Source: Bacteroidales bacterium (lineage in GTDB: Bacteria; Bacteroidota; Bacteroidia; Bacteroidales; Azobacteroidaceae). Taken from it: a stretch of 8,122 bases of DNA. The translations under genes were made by a program, and so were the position numbers. How positions within the stretch are numbered: position 1 is the first letter of the stretch; every line of letters begins with the position of its first letter. Shown here piece by piece: positions 1 to 6,351 of this stretch. Below the pieces are notes generated by a model. It saw only the letters and a list, made by a program, of their open reading frames with translations, ran no database searches and was not told the DNA's origin. The DNA is taken from NCBI GenBank assembly GCA_020860885.1, contig JAJBTS010000205.1:1-8122 (forward strand), given 5' to 3'.

Positions 1-1221
1 TTACTAACACATGTAATTGTAGCGCAAGAGAACAATATCTCTTTCCATGAACTGCAACAGAAAACCGAAACCATAGAAGACGAAATAATAAAACTTAAGA
101 AATTAAAAGTGTCGGGTTATATACAGGCCCAATACCAGTATGGGGAAAAAGATGCTACACTGGGAGTAGGAACTTCAAACGAAACAGACGAATCATTCAA
201 TCGTATAGGTATTCGTAGGGGCAGAATTAAATTTACTTACGAAGAAGGAATTGCCTCCGGAGTTTTTCAGATAGACTTTACTGAAAAAGGAATTGGTTTT
301 AAAGATGCTTATTTGAATATAAAAGATCCCTGGATGAAAACCAATCAATTAAGAGCCGGAATTTTCGACCGTCCTTTTGGGTTTGAGATCAGCCATTCTT
401 CTTCGCGACGGGAATCTCCGGAGCGTTCTACTGTATTTCAGACATTATTTCCGCAGGAAAGAGATTTGGGAGCAATGCTTGTTTTGCAGGCCCCTAAAAG
501 TTCTCCCTTGAATATCCTGAAGCTGGAAGCCGGTTTTTTTGCCGGAAACGGAATTAAGCAGGAAACAGACAACAGAAAGGATTTTATCGGCCATCTTTCC
601 ATGAATAAAACGATAGGCAATAACATATCCTTCGGAGCGGGAATATCTTATTACAACGGAGGGGTTTATCAGGGAACGGAAAATGTTTACAAGATGCAGG
701 ATAAAGAATTTGTCGTAAATAACGATGCTTCTAATAAAGGTGAATTTGCTAAAAGGGAATATTTCGGTCTGGATGCCCAATTCTCAATAATAACTGCCTG
801 GGGACAGACTCAATTGCGGGGAGAATATCTATTCGGGCAGCAGCCGGGAGCTGTAAATAGCAGTAAAAGCCCCAATGCATCCGAACTTCCTGAATACGAT
901 ACATACCTGAGAGATTTTAGCGGATGGTATGTAGTCTTTGTTCAGGATATTGGAACCTTGCCTTTCTCTGCAGTCTTAAAATACGATTCGTACGATCCGA
1001 ATACCAAAGTTTCAAAAGATGAAATAGGCCTGAAGGGAACAACCAAAACGGATTTATTCCAAAATACCTTGGGATTTGGAGGTATCTGGAAAATCAATAA
1101 CAACTTGCGCCTTCAGGCTTATTATGAAATAAATAAAAATGAGAAATCAGCAAACGTAGAAGGAATGAATGAAGACCTGGAGAATAATGTTTTCACTATG
1201 CGTTTGCAGTATAAATTCTAA
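1..1221 (+). CDS. Phosphate-selective porin, OprO/OprP type (5' partial)
   Basis: Outer-membrane beta-barrel porin that would admit phosphate or polyphosphate to the periplasm ahead of the Pst transporter. The frame is open from base 1 with no stop, so the gene starts upstream of the window. The first visible residues (LLTHVIVAQ) look like the end of a Sec signal peptide, cleaved after Ala8, so only a short N-terminal piece is missing. A charged, helix-prone stretch follows (about residues 17-36), consistent with the short periplasmic coiled coil found at the front of this family. The barrel begins near VSGYIQAQYQY (37 onward) and includes RAGIFDRPFGFE and SPERSTVFQTLFPQERDLG, typical of the Porin_O_P family. 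The protein ends in Phe (MRLQYKF), the usual C-terminal signal of outer-membrane barrels. A GTG at 109 is in frame but lies after the signal peptide and coiled coil, so it is not the start. The pstS start is 13 bases downstream. Family assignment is firm; phosphate selectivity is inferred from context. Confidence 0.9.
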   Translation, partial: LLTHVIVAQENNISFHELQQKTETIEDEIIKLKKLKVSGYIQAQYQYGEKDATLGVGTSNETDESFNRIGIRRGRIKFTYEEGIASGVFQIDFTEKGIGFKDAYLNIKDPWMKTNQLRAGIFDRPFGFEISHSSSRRESPERSTVFQTLFPQERDLGAMLVLQAPKSSPLNILKLEAGFFAGNGIKQETDNRKDFIGHLSMNKTIGNNISFGAGISYYNGGVYQGTENVYKMQDKEFVVNNDASNKGEFAKREYFGLDAQFSIITAWGQTQLRGEYLFGQQPGAVNSSKSPNASELPEYDTYLRDFSGWYVVFVQDIGTLPFSAVLKYDSYDPNTKVSKDEIGLKGTTKTDLFQNTLGFGGIWKINNNLRLQAYYEINKNEKSANVEGMNEDLENNVFTMRLQYKF

Positions 1222-1234
1222 AACATTAAAAAAG

Positions 1235-2047
1235 ATGAAAAATTTAATTATTACTACATTCATGCTTTTACTGGGGATCACTATGGTCCAGGCTCAAAAA
1301 GTCAAAGGTTCGGATACGGTTCTCCCTTTGTCTCAAAAAGAAGCGGAAAGTTATATGAAAAAATACCCTTCGGCAACCGTTACAGTTACGGGAGGTGGAA
1401 GTGGGGTTGGCATTTCGGCTCTTCTTGCCGGAACAACAGACATTACCCAATCTTCCCGTAAAATTAAATTTGACGAAAGGCAAAAATTGCAGGAAAGCGG
1501 AAAAAGTGTAAAAGAGGTTATTATTGCTTACGATGCTATGGCTATTATTGTTCATCCGGAAAATAAGGTAACGAATCTTACCCGGGAACAGCTGGAGGGT
1601 ATTTTTACAGGAAAGATTACCAACTGGAAAGAAGTAGGAGGAGCCGACTTAAAAATTATTCCTTATGCACGGGAAACGTCTTCCGGCACTTATGAATTTT
1701 TCAAAGAAAGCGTATTAAAAAATAAAAATTATAAGAACGGAATCATGAGTATGCCTGCTACAGGAGCTATCATACAATCGGTAAGCCAGACGAAAGGTGC
1801 GATAGGCTACGTGGGATTGGCTTATCTGAATAAAGATGTAAAAGCCATTCATGTATCTTACGATAAAGGAAAAACTTATACAGAACCTTCCATAATGAAT
1901 GCGAAGAATGGGACTTATCCGGTGGTTCGTCCTCTTTATATGTATTATATCACCCAGCAGGAGAAAGTAGCCCGCCCTTTTATAGATTATATTTTATCGA
2001 CGGAAGGGCAAAAGATTGTAAATGAAATAGGGTTTATAGCTTTATAA
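1235..2047 (+). CDS. pstS: Phosphate ABC transporter, periplasmic phosphate-binding protein PstS
   Basis: High-affinity periplasmic phosphate receptor that delivers phosphate to PstC/PstA. It has 270 residues, shorter than the roughly 346-residue E. coli protein but reasonable for a compact PstS. I choose ATG 1235: it gives a clean signal peptide (MKNLIITTFMLLLG..., predicted cut after VQA, residue 20) behind an A-rich leader. The longer in-frame reading from 1169 would overlap the porin and bury the signal peptide. No lipobox cysteine is present, so it should be soluble rather than lipid-anchored. Ligand-site motifs expected for PstS are present: KGSDTV (24-29), GGGSGVG (53-59), the Asp in TTDITQSSR (D69), and RETSSGTYEFF (146-156), whose Arg, Ser, Gly and Thr match known phosphate contacts. 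The C-terminus (VNEIGFIAL) is family-typical. It sits between the porin and pstC, with 6 bases before pstC. Confidence 0.95.
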   Translation: MKNLIITTFMLLLGITMVQAQKVKGSDTVLPLSQKEAESYMKKYPSATVTVTGGGSGVGISALLAGTTDITQSSRKIKFDERQKLQESGKSVKEVIIAYDAMAIIVHPENKVTNLTREQLEGIFTGKITNWKEVGGADLKIIPYARETSSGTYEFFKESVLKNKNYKNGIMSMPATGAIIQSVSQTKGAIGYVGLAYLNKDVKAIHVSYDKGKTYTEPSIMNAKNGTYPVVRPLYMYYITQQEKVARPFIDYILSTEGQKIVNEIGFIAL

Positions 2048-2053
2048 TTTATA

Positions 2054-3265
2054 ATGAAAATTTTCAAGCGTTTTTGGGAACGGATTGTTGAAAGTATCTT
2101 AACAGTCAGTGGGATGATAACTACAATTGTTATCCTGCTGATTGTGATCTTTCTTTTCAAAGAAGGTTTTGGGTTATTTAACAGTCCGGCAGTGGAAAAA
2201 GGTTATTCTCTTTGCCTGAATGCAGGTAATCCGATAGATAAGCTGAATCCTTTCCAGATCAAAGAAATATTTGATTATGAAATAGAAAACTGGGAAGAAT
2301 TAGGCGGGATAGACGAAGAAATTGTTCTTTTCCGGTTCGAAGAAATATTCAATCATTATTCCGATGAGGAATTGGGAGAGAATTACGAGTTGCTTCCCGA
2401 AAAGTTGGGGGATATGATCCAGTCGACTCCGGGAATTATCGCTTATATTCCCACACAATACCTTCCCGTAAATAGAGCGGGAGTAAAAGTCTTACCGGAA
2501 GAAAAAATCAGTATTTCTAATTTTTTCGGAGGAAAAGAATGGATGCCTACCGCTACTCCTTCTCCGCAATTTGGAGTTCTTCCGCTTATTTTAGGGACTT
2601 TATGGGTTAGTATTTTTGCTATCCTTATAGCTTTGCCTCTTGGATTAGGAGTCGCGATCTATTTATCTGAATTAGCAGGAGAAAGAATGCGGAAAATTTT
2701 GAAGCCTACTATTGAATTACTAGCCGGAATACCTTCTGTTGTATACGGATTTTTCGGTTTGGTAGTACTGGTTCCACTTATTCAGAAAACGTTTAATCTT
2801 CCTGTGGGTGAAACAGCTTTTGCGGGAAGCGTGATCTTAGCTATTATGGCTCTTCCTACTATTATTACAGTTGCGGAAGATGCTATGCGGAATACTCCCC
2901 GTGCCATGCGGGAAGCTAGTTTAGCTTTAGGAGCCAATCACTGGCAGACTATCTACAAAGTGATCATACCGTATTCTATATCGGGTATTTCCGCTGCAGT
3001 CGTACTGGGTATTGGCCGTGCCATAGGAGAAACCATGGCTGTTCTGATGGTTACGGGGAATGCTGCCGTTATCCCTCATACTTTATTCGAACCGGTAAGG
3101 ACCATTCCGGCTACCATAGCCGCAGAATTAGGGGAAGCTCCTGCGGGAGGACCTCATTACCAGGCATTATTTATGTTGGGATGTATCTTATTTTTGATTA
3201 CGATATTTATAAGTATAGCGGCTGAAATGATATCCAAAAATCAATCTAACAATAAGGGTTTGTGA
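2054..3265 (+). CDS. pstC: Phosphate ABC transporter permease PstC, with an extra periplasmic domain
   Basis: Inner-membrane subunit that forms, with PstA, the phosphate translocation path. It has 403 residues, against roughly 320 for E. coli PstC. Order: cytoplasmic N-terminus, first membrane helix (about 18-37), a long polar segment (about 44-160), then the ABC permease core (about 173-393) with several further helices. The core contains the EAA-type loop that docks on PstB (EASLALGANHWQTIYKVIIP, 287-306), and conserved PstC stretches such as AGIPSVVYGFFGLV (224-237) and GIGRAIGETMAVLMV (319-333). The extra length is the polar segment, which should face the periplasm and resembles part of PstS; it is listed separately. 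The ATG is 6 bases after the pstS stop. The stop TGA shares one base with the pstA ATG, implying coupled translation. Identity as PstC rather than PstA follows from gene order and these motifs. Confidence 0.93.
   Translation: MKIFKRFWERIVESILTVSGMITTIVILLIVIFLFKEGFGLFNSPAVEKGYSLCLNAGNPIDKLNPFQIKEIFDYEIENWEELGGIDEEIVLFRFEEIFNHYSDEELGENYELLPEKLGDMIQSTPGIIAYIPTQYLPVNRAGVKVLPEEKISISNFFGGKEWMPTATPSPQFGVLPLILGTLWVSIFAILIALPLGLGVAIYLSELAGERMRKILKPTIELLAGIPSVVYGFFGLVVLVPLIQKTFNLPVGETAFAGSVILAIMALPTIITVAEDAMRNTPRAMREASLALGANHWQTIYKVIIPYSISGISAAVVLGIGRAIGETMAVLMVTGNAAVIPHTLFEPVRTIPATIAAELGEAPAGGPHYQALFMLGCILFLITIFISIAAEMISKNQSNNKGL
2183..2533 (+). other. PstS-like periplasmic segment inside PstC (residues about 44-160)
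   Basis: This segment separates the first membrane helix of PstC from its permease core. Two blocks match the neighbouring PstS in the same order. PstC 59-85 (core IFDYEIENWEELGG) aligns without gaps to PstS 110-136 (core IFTGKITNWKEVGG), with 11 of 27 residues identical by my count. PstC 122-137 (IQSTPGIIAYIPTQYL) aligns to PstS 180-198 with a 3-residue gap, 9 of 16 aligned residues identical. Between the blocks PstS carries its phosphate motif RETSSGTYEFF; PstC has RFEEIFNHYSDEEL there, so the ligand contacts are missing. It therefore looks like a partial, non-binding copy of one PstS lobe. Its function is unknown; helping PstS dock, or acting as a structural periplasmic platform, are guesses. 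Confidence 0.75.
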
Positions 3266-4122
3266 TGATAACACCAAAAAATAAACAGCAAATTGCCTTT
3301 GTTTTATTCAGAATGTTAGGCATATTGGTCGTAGGAATTCTTTTCTGGATATTAGGATTCATTATTTACCATGGGATAGGAGTGATAAGCTGGGAATTTC
3401 TTACAGAAGCTCCTACAGAAGGAATGACTTCCGGAGGTATTTTCCCTGCCATCGTCGGAACCTTGTGCTTAATTGCCGGTAGTTCGGTTATCGCTTTCCC
3501 TTTGGGTATACTTTCCGCTATTTATAGTAGCGAGTATGCCGGTAACGGTAAAATAGTACGTTTTATCCGGATAATGACGAACAACCTGGGAAGTATTCCT
3601 TCCATTATATTCGGATTGTTTGGTATGGCCCTTTTTGTAAATACCCTGGGTTTTGGAGATTCTATTATTGCCGGGTCACTGACCTTAGGTTTATTAACCT
3701 TACCTCTTATTATCCGTACCACTGAGGAGGCTCTTAAAGCCATACCGGATTCGTTCCGGACAGGTAGCCTGGCGTTGGGAGCCACAAAATTACAAACAAT
3801 TCAACGAATTATTCTTCCCATGGCTTTTCCAAATATTATTACCGGATTGATTCTGTCGATAGGAAGAGTTTCTGGAGAAATGGCTCCTATTCTTTTTACA
3901 GTGGCCGCCTATTTTCTACCGAAGCTACCCAGTAGTATTTTCGATCAGGTGATGGCTCTTCCTTACCATTTGTATGTAATAGCTACCAGCGGAACAGATC
4001 TGGAAGCAACAAGGCCTATGGCTTACGGAACGGCTTTGGTTCTGATTCTCATTGTATTAATAATGAATCTTCTTGCTACAGCTCTGCGTAGATGGTTCGG
4101 TAAAAAAGTAAAAACAAATTAA
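3265..4122 (+). CDS. pstA: Phosphate ABC transporter permease PstA
   Basis: Second inner-membrane permease subunit, partner of PstC. It has 285 residues with about six hydrophobic helices, the first at roughly 13-35. It carries the PstB-docking EAA-type loop ([21 protein letters not shown] without its last residues, about 165-185) and PstA-typical stretches such as [15 protein letters not shown] and [14 protein letters not shown] choose ATG 3265, which overlaps the pstC stop as TGATG. An AAGGG at 3254-3258 lies 6 bases before it, a good ribosome-binding spacing; an alternative GTG at 3262 would have only 3 bases and adds one residue. Unlike PstC here, it has no large periplasmic insert. The pstB ATG follows after 2 bases. 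Confidence 0.94.
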   Translation: MITPKNKQQIAFVLFRMLGILVVGILFWILGFIIYHGIGVISWEFLTEAPTEGMTSGGIFPAIVGTLCLIAGSSVIAFPLGILSAIYSSEYAGNGKIVRFIRIMTNNLGSIPSIIFGLFGMALFVNTLGFGDSIIAGSLTLGLLTLPLIIRTTEEALKAIPDSFRTGSLALGATKLQTIQRIILPMAFPNIITGLILSIGRVSGEMAPILFTVAAYFLPKLPSSIFDQVMALPYHLYVIATSGTDLEATRPMAYGTALVLILIVLIMNLLATALRRWFGKKVKTN

Positions 4123-4124
4123 TT

Positions 4125-4871
4125 ATGATAGAGGCAAAGGACGTCAATTTTTATTACGGCGATTTTCAGGCATTGAAAGATATAAGTATGAAAATGGAAC
4201 GAAATACGGTGACTGCGTTTATTGGCCCTTCGGGTTGCGGGAAGTCTACTTTCCTCCGGCTGTTCAACCGGATGAATGACTTGATCGACGATACCCGTTT
4301 AACGGGAGAATGCCTGATAGAAGGGAAAAATATTTATGATAAATCGGTGGATGTGACGAATCTCAGGAAGAAGGTAGGAATGGTTTTTCAGAAACCTAAC
4401 CCCTTTCCCAAGTCCATTTTTGAAAATATCGCTTACGGTCTTCGGGTAGATGGAACAAAAGATAAAACCTTTATTGAGCAACGGGTAGAGGAATCGTTGA
4501 AAAGTGCAGCTCTCTGGGAAGAAGTGAAAGATAAATTGAAAAAATCCGCTTTTGAATTATCGGGCGGCCAGCAACAGCGGTTGTGTATCGCCCGCGCTCT
4601 GGCTATTGCGCCTTCCATCATTTTAATGGATGAGCCTGCTTCGGCTTTGGATCCGATCTCAACCTCAAAAATAGAAGATCTTATACATACCCTGAAAGAG
4701 AGATATACTATTGTTATTATTACCCACAATATGCAACAGGCGGCGCGGGTCAGTGATAAGACCGGTTTTTTTATGTTAGGAAGATTGGTAGAATACAACG
4801 ATACGAAAAAGATGTTTATTAATCCGGAGAAAGAAGAAACTCAAAATTATATAACCGGCCGTTTCGGTTGA
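4125..4871 (+). CDS. pstB: Phosphate ABC transporter ATPase PstB
   Basis: Cytoplasmic ATPase that powers phosphate import through PstC/PstA and, in well-studied bacteria, takes part in phosphate signalling with PhoU. It has 248 residues, the normal length. All nucleotide-binding motifs are intact: Walker [10 protein letters not shown] (34-42), Q-loop Gln89 in [12 protein letters not shown], signature LSGGQQQR (145-152), Walker B ILMDEP (166-171), D-loop SALD (173-176) and switch His201 in IITHNMQQ. The NRMNDL segment after Walker A and the QKPNPFP Q-loop are characteristic of PstB among ABC ATPases. The start is the first ATG, 2 bases after the pstA stop, within an AT-rich leader. Nothing suggests decay. 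Confidence 0.97.
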   Translation: MIEAKDVNFYYGDFQALKDISMKMERNTVTAFIGPSGCGKSTFLRLFNRMNDLIDDTRLTGECLIEGKNIYDKSVDVTNLRKKVGMVFQKPNPFPKSIFENIAYGLRVDGTKDKTFIEQRVEESLKSAALWEEVKDKLKKSAFELSGGQQQRLCIARALAIAPSIILMDEPASALDPISTSKIEDLIHTLKERYTIVIITHNMQQAARVSDKTGFFMLGRLVEYNDTKKMFINPEKEETQNYITGRFG

Positions 4872-4885
4872 TAAAAACAGATGAA

Positions 4886-5548
4886 ATGAAGCATACAGAA
4901 AAAGAACTGATAGCTATAAAAGAAGAAGTAAGTCAAATGTGGAGATTGGTGCTCTCTCAACTGGAAAAAGCCAAACAATCCTATTTGAATAATGATATCG
5001 ATCAGGCAAGAGAAGTGGTGAGCCGTGAAAAACGGGTAAACTCGTTTGAACTCAAGATCGACAGCGATTGTGAGAATTATATTGCATTATACAACCCGGT
5101 TGCAATAGATCTCCGGCTGGTCCTTTCCCTCATAAAGATAAGCAGTACATTAGAGAGAATAGGTGACTTTGCCGACGGTATCGCATGGCATGTAGTCGAG
5201 GAAAGTTGTTCGGGTTTTACAGAGGAAATAAAAGAAGAATTGAAGGTAGAATCGATGTTCGATACGGTCATTGAAATGCTTTCGGACAGTTATGTCGCCC
5301 TTGATTCCGAAAATACCAAACTATCCGGGAAAATACTTGCAAAAGACGAACGGGTCGACGATATTTATCACAAATCTATTTATACTTTAGCAGAATATAT
5401 AAGGAACAATCCTTCGCAAACGGAATGTGGACTGCAGACGATGCTGGTGATCCGTAAAATTGAACGTATCGGCGACCACTGCAGCAATATCGTGGAAGAG
5501 ATTGTTTTTTACATCGACGCCAAAGTACTAAAGCACAGTAAACAGTAA
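4886..5548 (+). CDS. phoU: Phosphate-signalling adaptor PhoU
   Basis: Cytoplasmic all-helical adaptor that, by family knowledge, restrains the PhoR kinase and Pst uptake when phosphate is plentiful. It has 220 residues made of two repeated three-helix halves, each with the metal-binding family motif: ERIGDFADGI (90-99) and ERIGDHCSNI (193-202). I choose ATG 4886, 14 bases after the pstB stop. A TTG at 4868 overlapping that stop would add 6 residues (Ile-Lys-Thr-Asp-Glu after the start) and is a weaker codon, but it cannot be excluded, given the overlaps elsewhere in the operon. The last codons (Ser-Lys-Gln-stop) lie inside the heptamer repeat that fills the following gap, so the C-terminal tail may be repeat-derived. 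The second PhoU motif is upstream of that and intact. Confidence 0.92.
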   Translation: MKHTEKELIAIKEEVSQMWRLVLSQLEKAKQSYLNNDIDQAREVVSREKRVNSFELKIDSDCENYIALYNPVAIDLRLVLSLIKISSTLERIGDFADGIAWHVVEESCSGFTEEIKEELKVESMFDTVIEMLSDSYVALDSENTKLSGKILAKDERVDDIYHKSIYTLAEYIRNNPSQTECGLQTMLVIRKIERIGDHCSNIVEEIVFYIDAKVLKHSKQ

Positions 5549-5611
5549 ACAGTTATCAGTCACCAGTCATTATTTAGTCACTGTTAACTGCTTACTGTTA
5601 ACTGTTAACTG
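5536..5611. repeat. Inverted repeat built from 7-base CAGTnAn units
   Basis: The left arm (5536-5570) is five consecutive heptamers: CAGTAAA, CAGTAAA, CAGTTAT, CAGTCAC, CAGTCAT. The right arm (5577-5611), read on the minus strand, is CAGTTAA, CAGTTAA, CAGTAAG, CAGTTAA, CAGTGAC. The arms are both 35 bases, separated by a 6-base centre TATTTA, and agree at 27 of 35 positions by my count. All mismatches fall at unit positions 5 and 7, while CAGT and the A at position 6 are constant. It could form a cruciform or an RNA hairpin. It resembles short tandem heptanucleotide repeats known to be dispersed in some bacterial genomes; whether it is dispersed here cannot be seen from one copy. Confidence 0.85.
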
Positions 5612-5619
5612 AAAAGTTT

Positions 5620-5627
5620 TATCTTTG
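5620..5627 (+). promoter_or_regulatory. Bacteroidota-type -7 promoter element (TATCTTTG) ahead of the regulator gene
   Basis: TATCTTTG matches the TAnnTTTG -7 consensus of Bacteroidota housekeeping promoters. It lies 28 bases before the regulator ATG, leaving a short AT-rich leader. The -33 element, expected about 20 bases upstream, would fall in the right arm of the heptamer repeat; the bases there (around TGTTAA, 5596-5601) match the TTTG consensus poorly. This suggests an activator-dependent or weak promoter serving the regulator-kinase pair separately from the pst genes. Confidence 0.6.
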
Positions 5628-5655
5628 TAGAGTTGCTTATTTAATTTTAATTCTT

Positions 5656-6351
5656 ATGTCCGAAAAAATTCTGGTTGTCGACGATGGAAAGAATATCTGT
5701 GAAATTCTTGAATTTAATCTGACAAATGAAGGATACGATGTCGAATGTGCTTATTCTGCAGAAGAAGCATTAGCCAAACTAACTCCAACTCACTCTCTGA
5801 TCCTTCTGGATGTTATGATGGGAGGTATGTCGGGATATAAGATGGCAGAAAGCTTGCGTAAAGAAAATAATAGTATCCCGATCATCTTTCTTACAGCTAA
5901 AGATCAGGAAAATGATATGCTTACAGGCTTTTCCGTCGGAGGTGATGATTACATATCCAAACCATTTTCGGTAAAAGAAGTAATTGCCCGGGTTAAAGCA
6001 TTGTTAAAAAGATCCGAAGTAACACATAAAACAGAAAATCCTGTAAAAAAGAACCAACTTGTTTTTGATGATCTTACCATTGATCTGGATACAAAAGAGT
6101 TGATTATCGGACAGGATATTATTCCTCTTACCCGTACGGAATTTGATATTATCCATCTTCTGGCTTCCAATCCATCGAGAATATATGAAAGAGAAGATAT
6201 AATCGATCGTATTTGGAAGGATTCTCCTTATATAACAGAAAGAACAGTCGATGTTCATATTCGCCGTCTTCGTAAAAAGATGGGAGAGAAAGCTGCTTAT
6301 ATAGCCAGCCGTCCCGGATATGGATACCGGTTTAATGAAAATGCATCATGA
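5656..6351 (+). CDS. phoB: PhoB-type response regulator (OmpR family)
   Basis: Transcription factor activated by phosphorylation, predicted to control phosphate-starvation genes with the kinase downstream. It has 231 residues in two domains. The receiver (about 3-120) has acidic pocket D9/D10, phospho-acceptor D52 in LILLDVMM, switch T80 and K102 in the SKPF turn. The winged-helix DNA-binding domain (about 130-229) has RTEFDII (160-166), the recognition helix region TERTVDVHIRRLRKK (194-208) and the terminal hairpin GYGYRF. Slight oddities: Gly11 where the family commonly has Glu after the DD pair, and MMGG where MMPG is usual; all core catalytic residues remain. The ATG follows an AT-rich leader and a -7 promoter element. 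The stop overlaps the kinase start as ATGA. PhoB is assigned from the pst-phoU context; an OmpR-family sequence alone would not prove it. Confidence 0.9.
   Translation: MSEKILVVDDGKNICEILEFNLTNEGYDVECAYSAEEALAKLTPTHSLILLDVMMGGMSGYKMAESLRKENNSIPIIFLTAKDQENDMLTGFSVGGDDYISKPFSVKEVIARVKALLKRSEVTHKTENPVKKNQLVFDDLTIDLDTKELIIGQDIIPLTRTEFDIIHLLASNPSRIYEREDIIDRIWKDSPYITERTVDVHIRRLRKKMGEKAAYIASRPGYGYRFNENAS

Noticed and set aside
109..111. GTG as the porin start
   Set aside because: The same frame is open upstream to base 1 and encodes a signal-peptide end and the family's helical N-terminal stretch.
438..780. Antisense open frames opposite the porin
   Set aside because: They lie wholly within a well-supported gene, have no recognisable domains and read as frame shadows; the same applies to antisense frames elsewhere in the window.
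1169..1234. N-terminal extension of PstS upstream of ATG 1235
   Set aside because: It overlaps the porin coding end and would place 22 residues before a normal signal peptide.
2054..3265. PstC as a frameshifted fusion or assembly artefact
   Set aside because: The frame is continuous, the insert sits exactly in the expected periplasmic loop, and its sequence has diverged well beyond a copied stretch of the local pstS.
5536..5611. CRISPR-like array
   Set aside because: Units are only 7 bases, contiguous without spacers, and reversed in the second half.
5536..5620. Classical intrinsic terminator after phoU
   Set aside because: The arms are AT-rich with regular mismatches and only four T residues follow, so termination is possible but unsupported.
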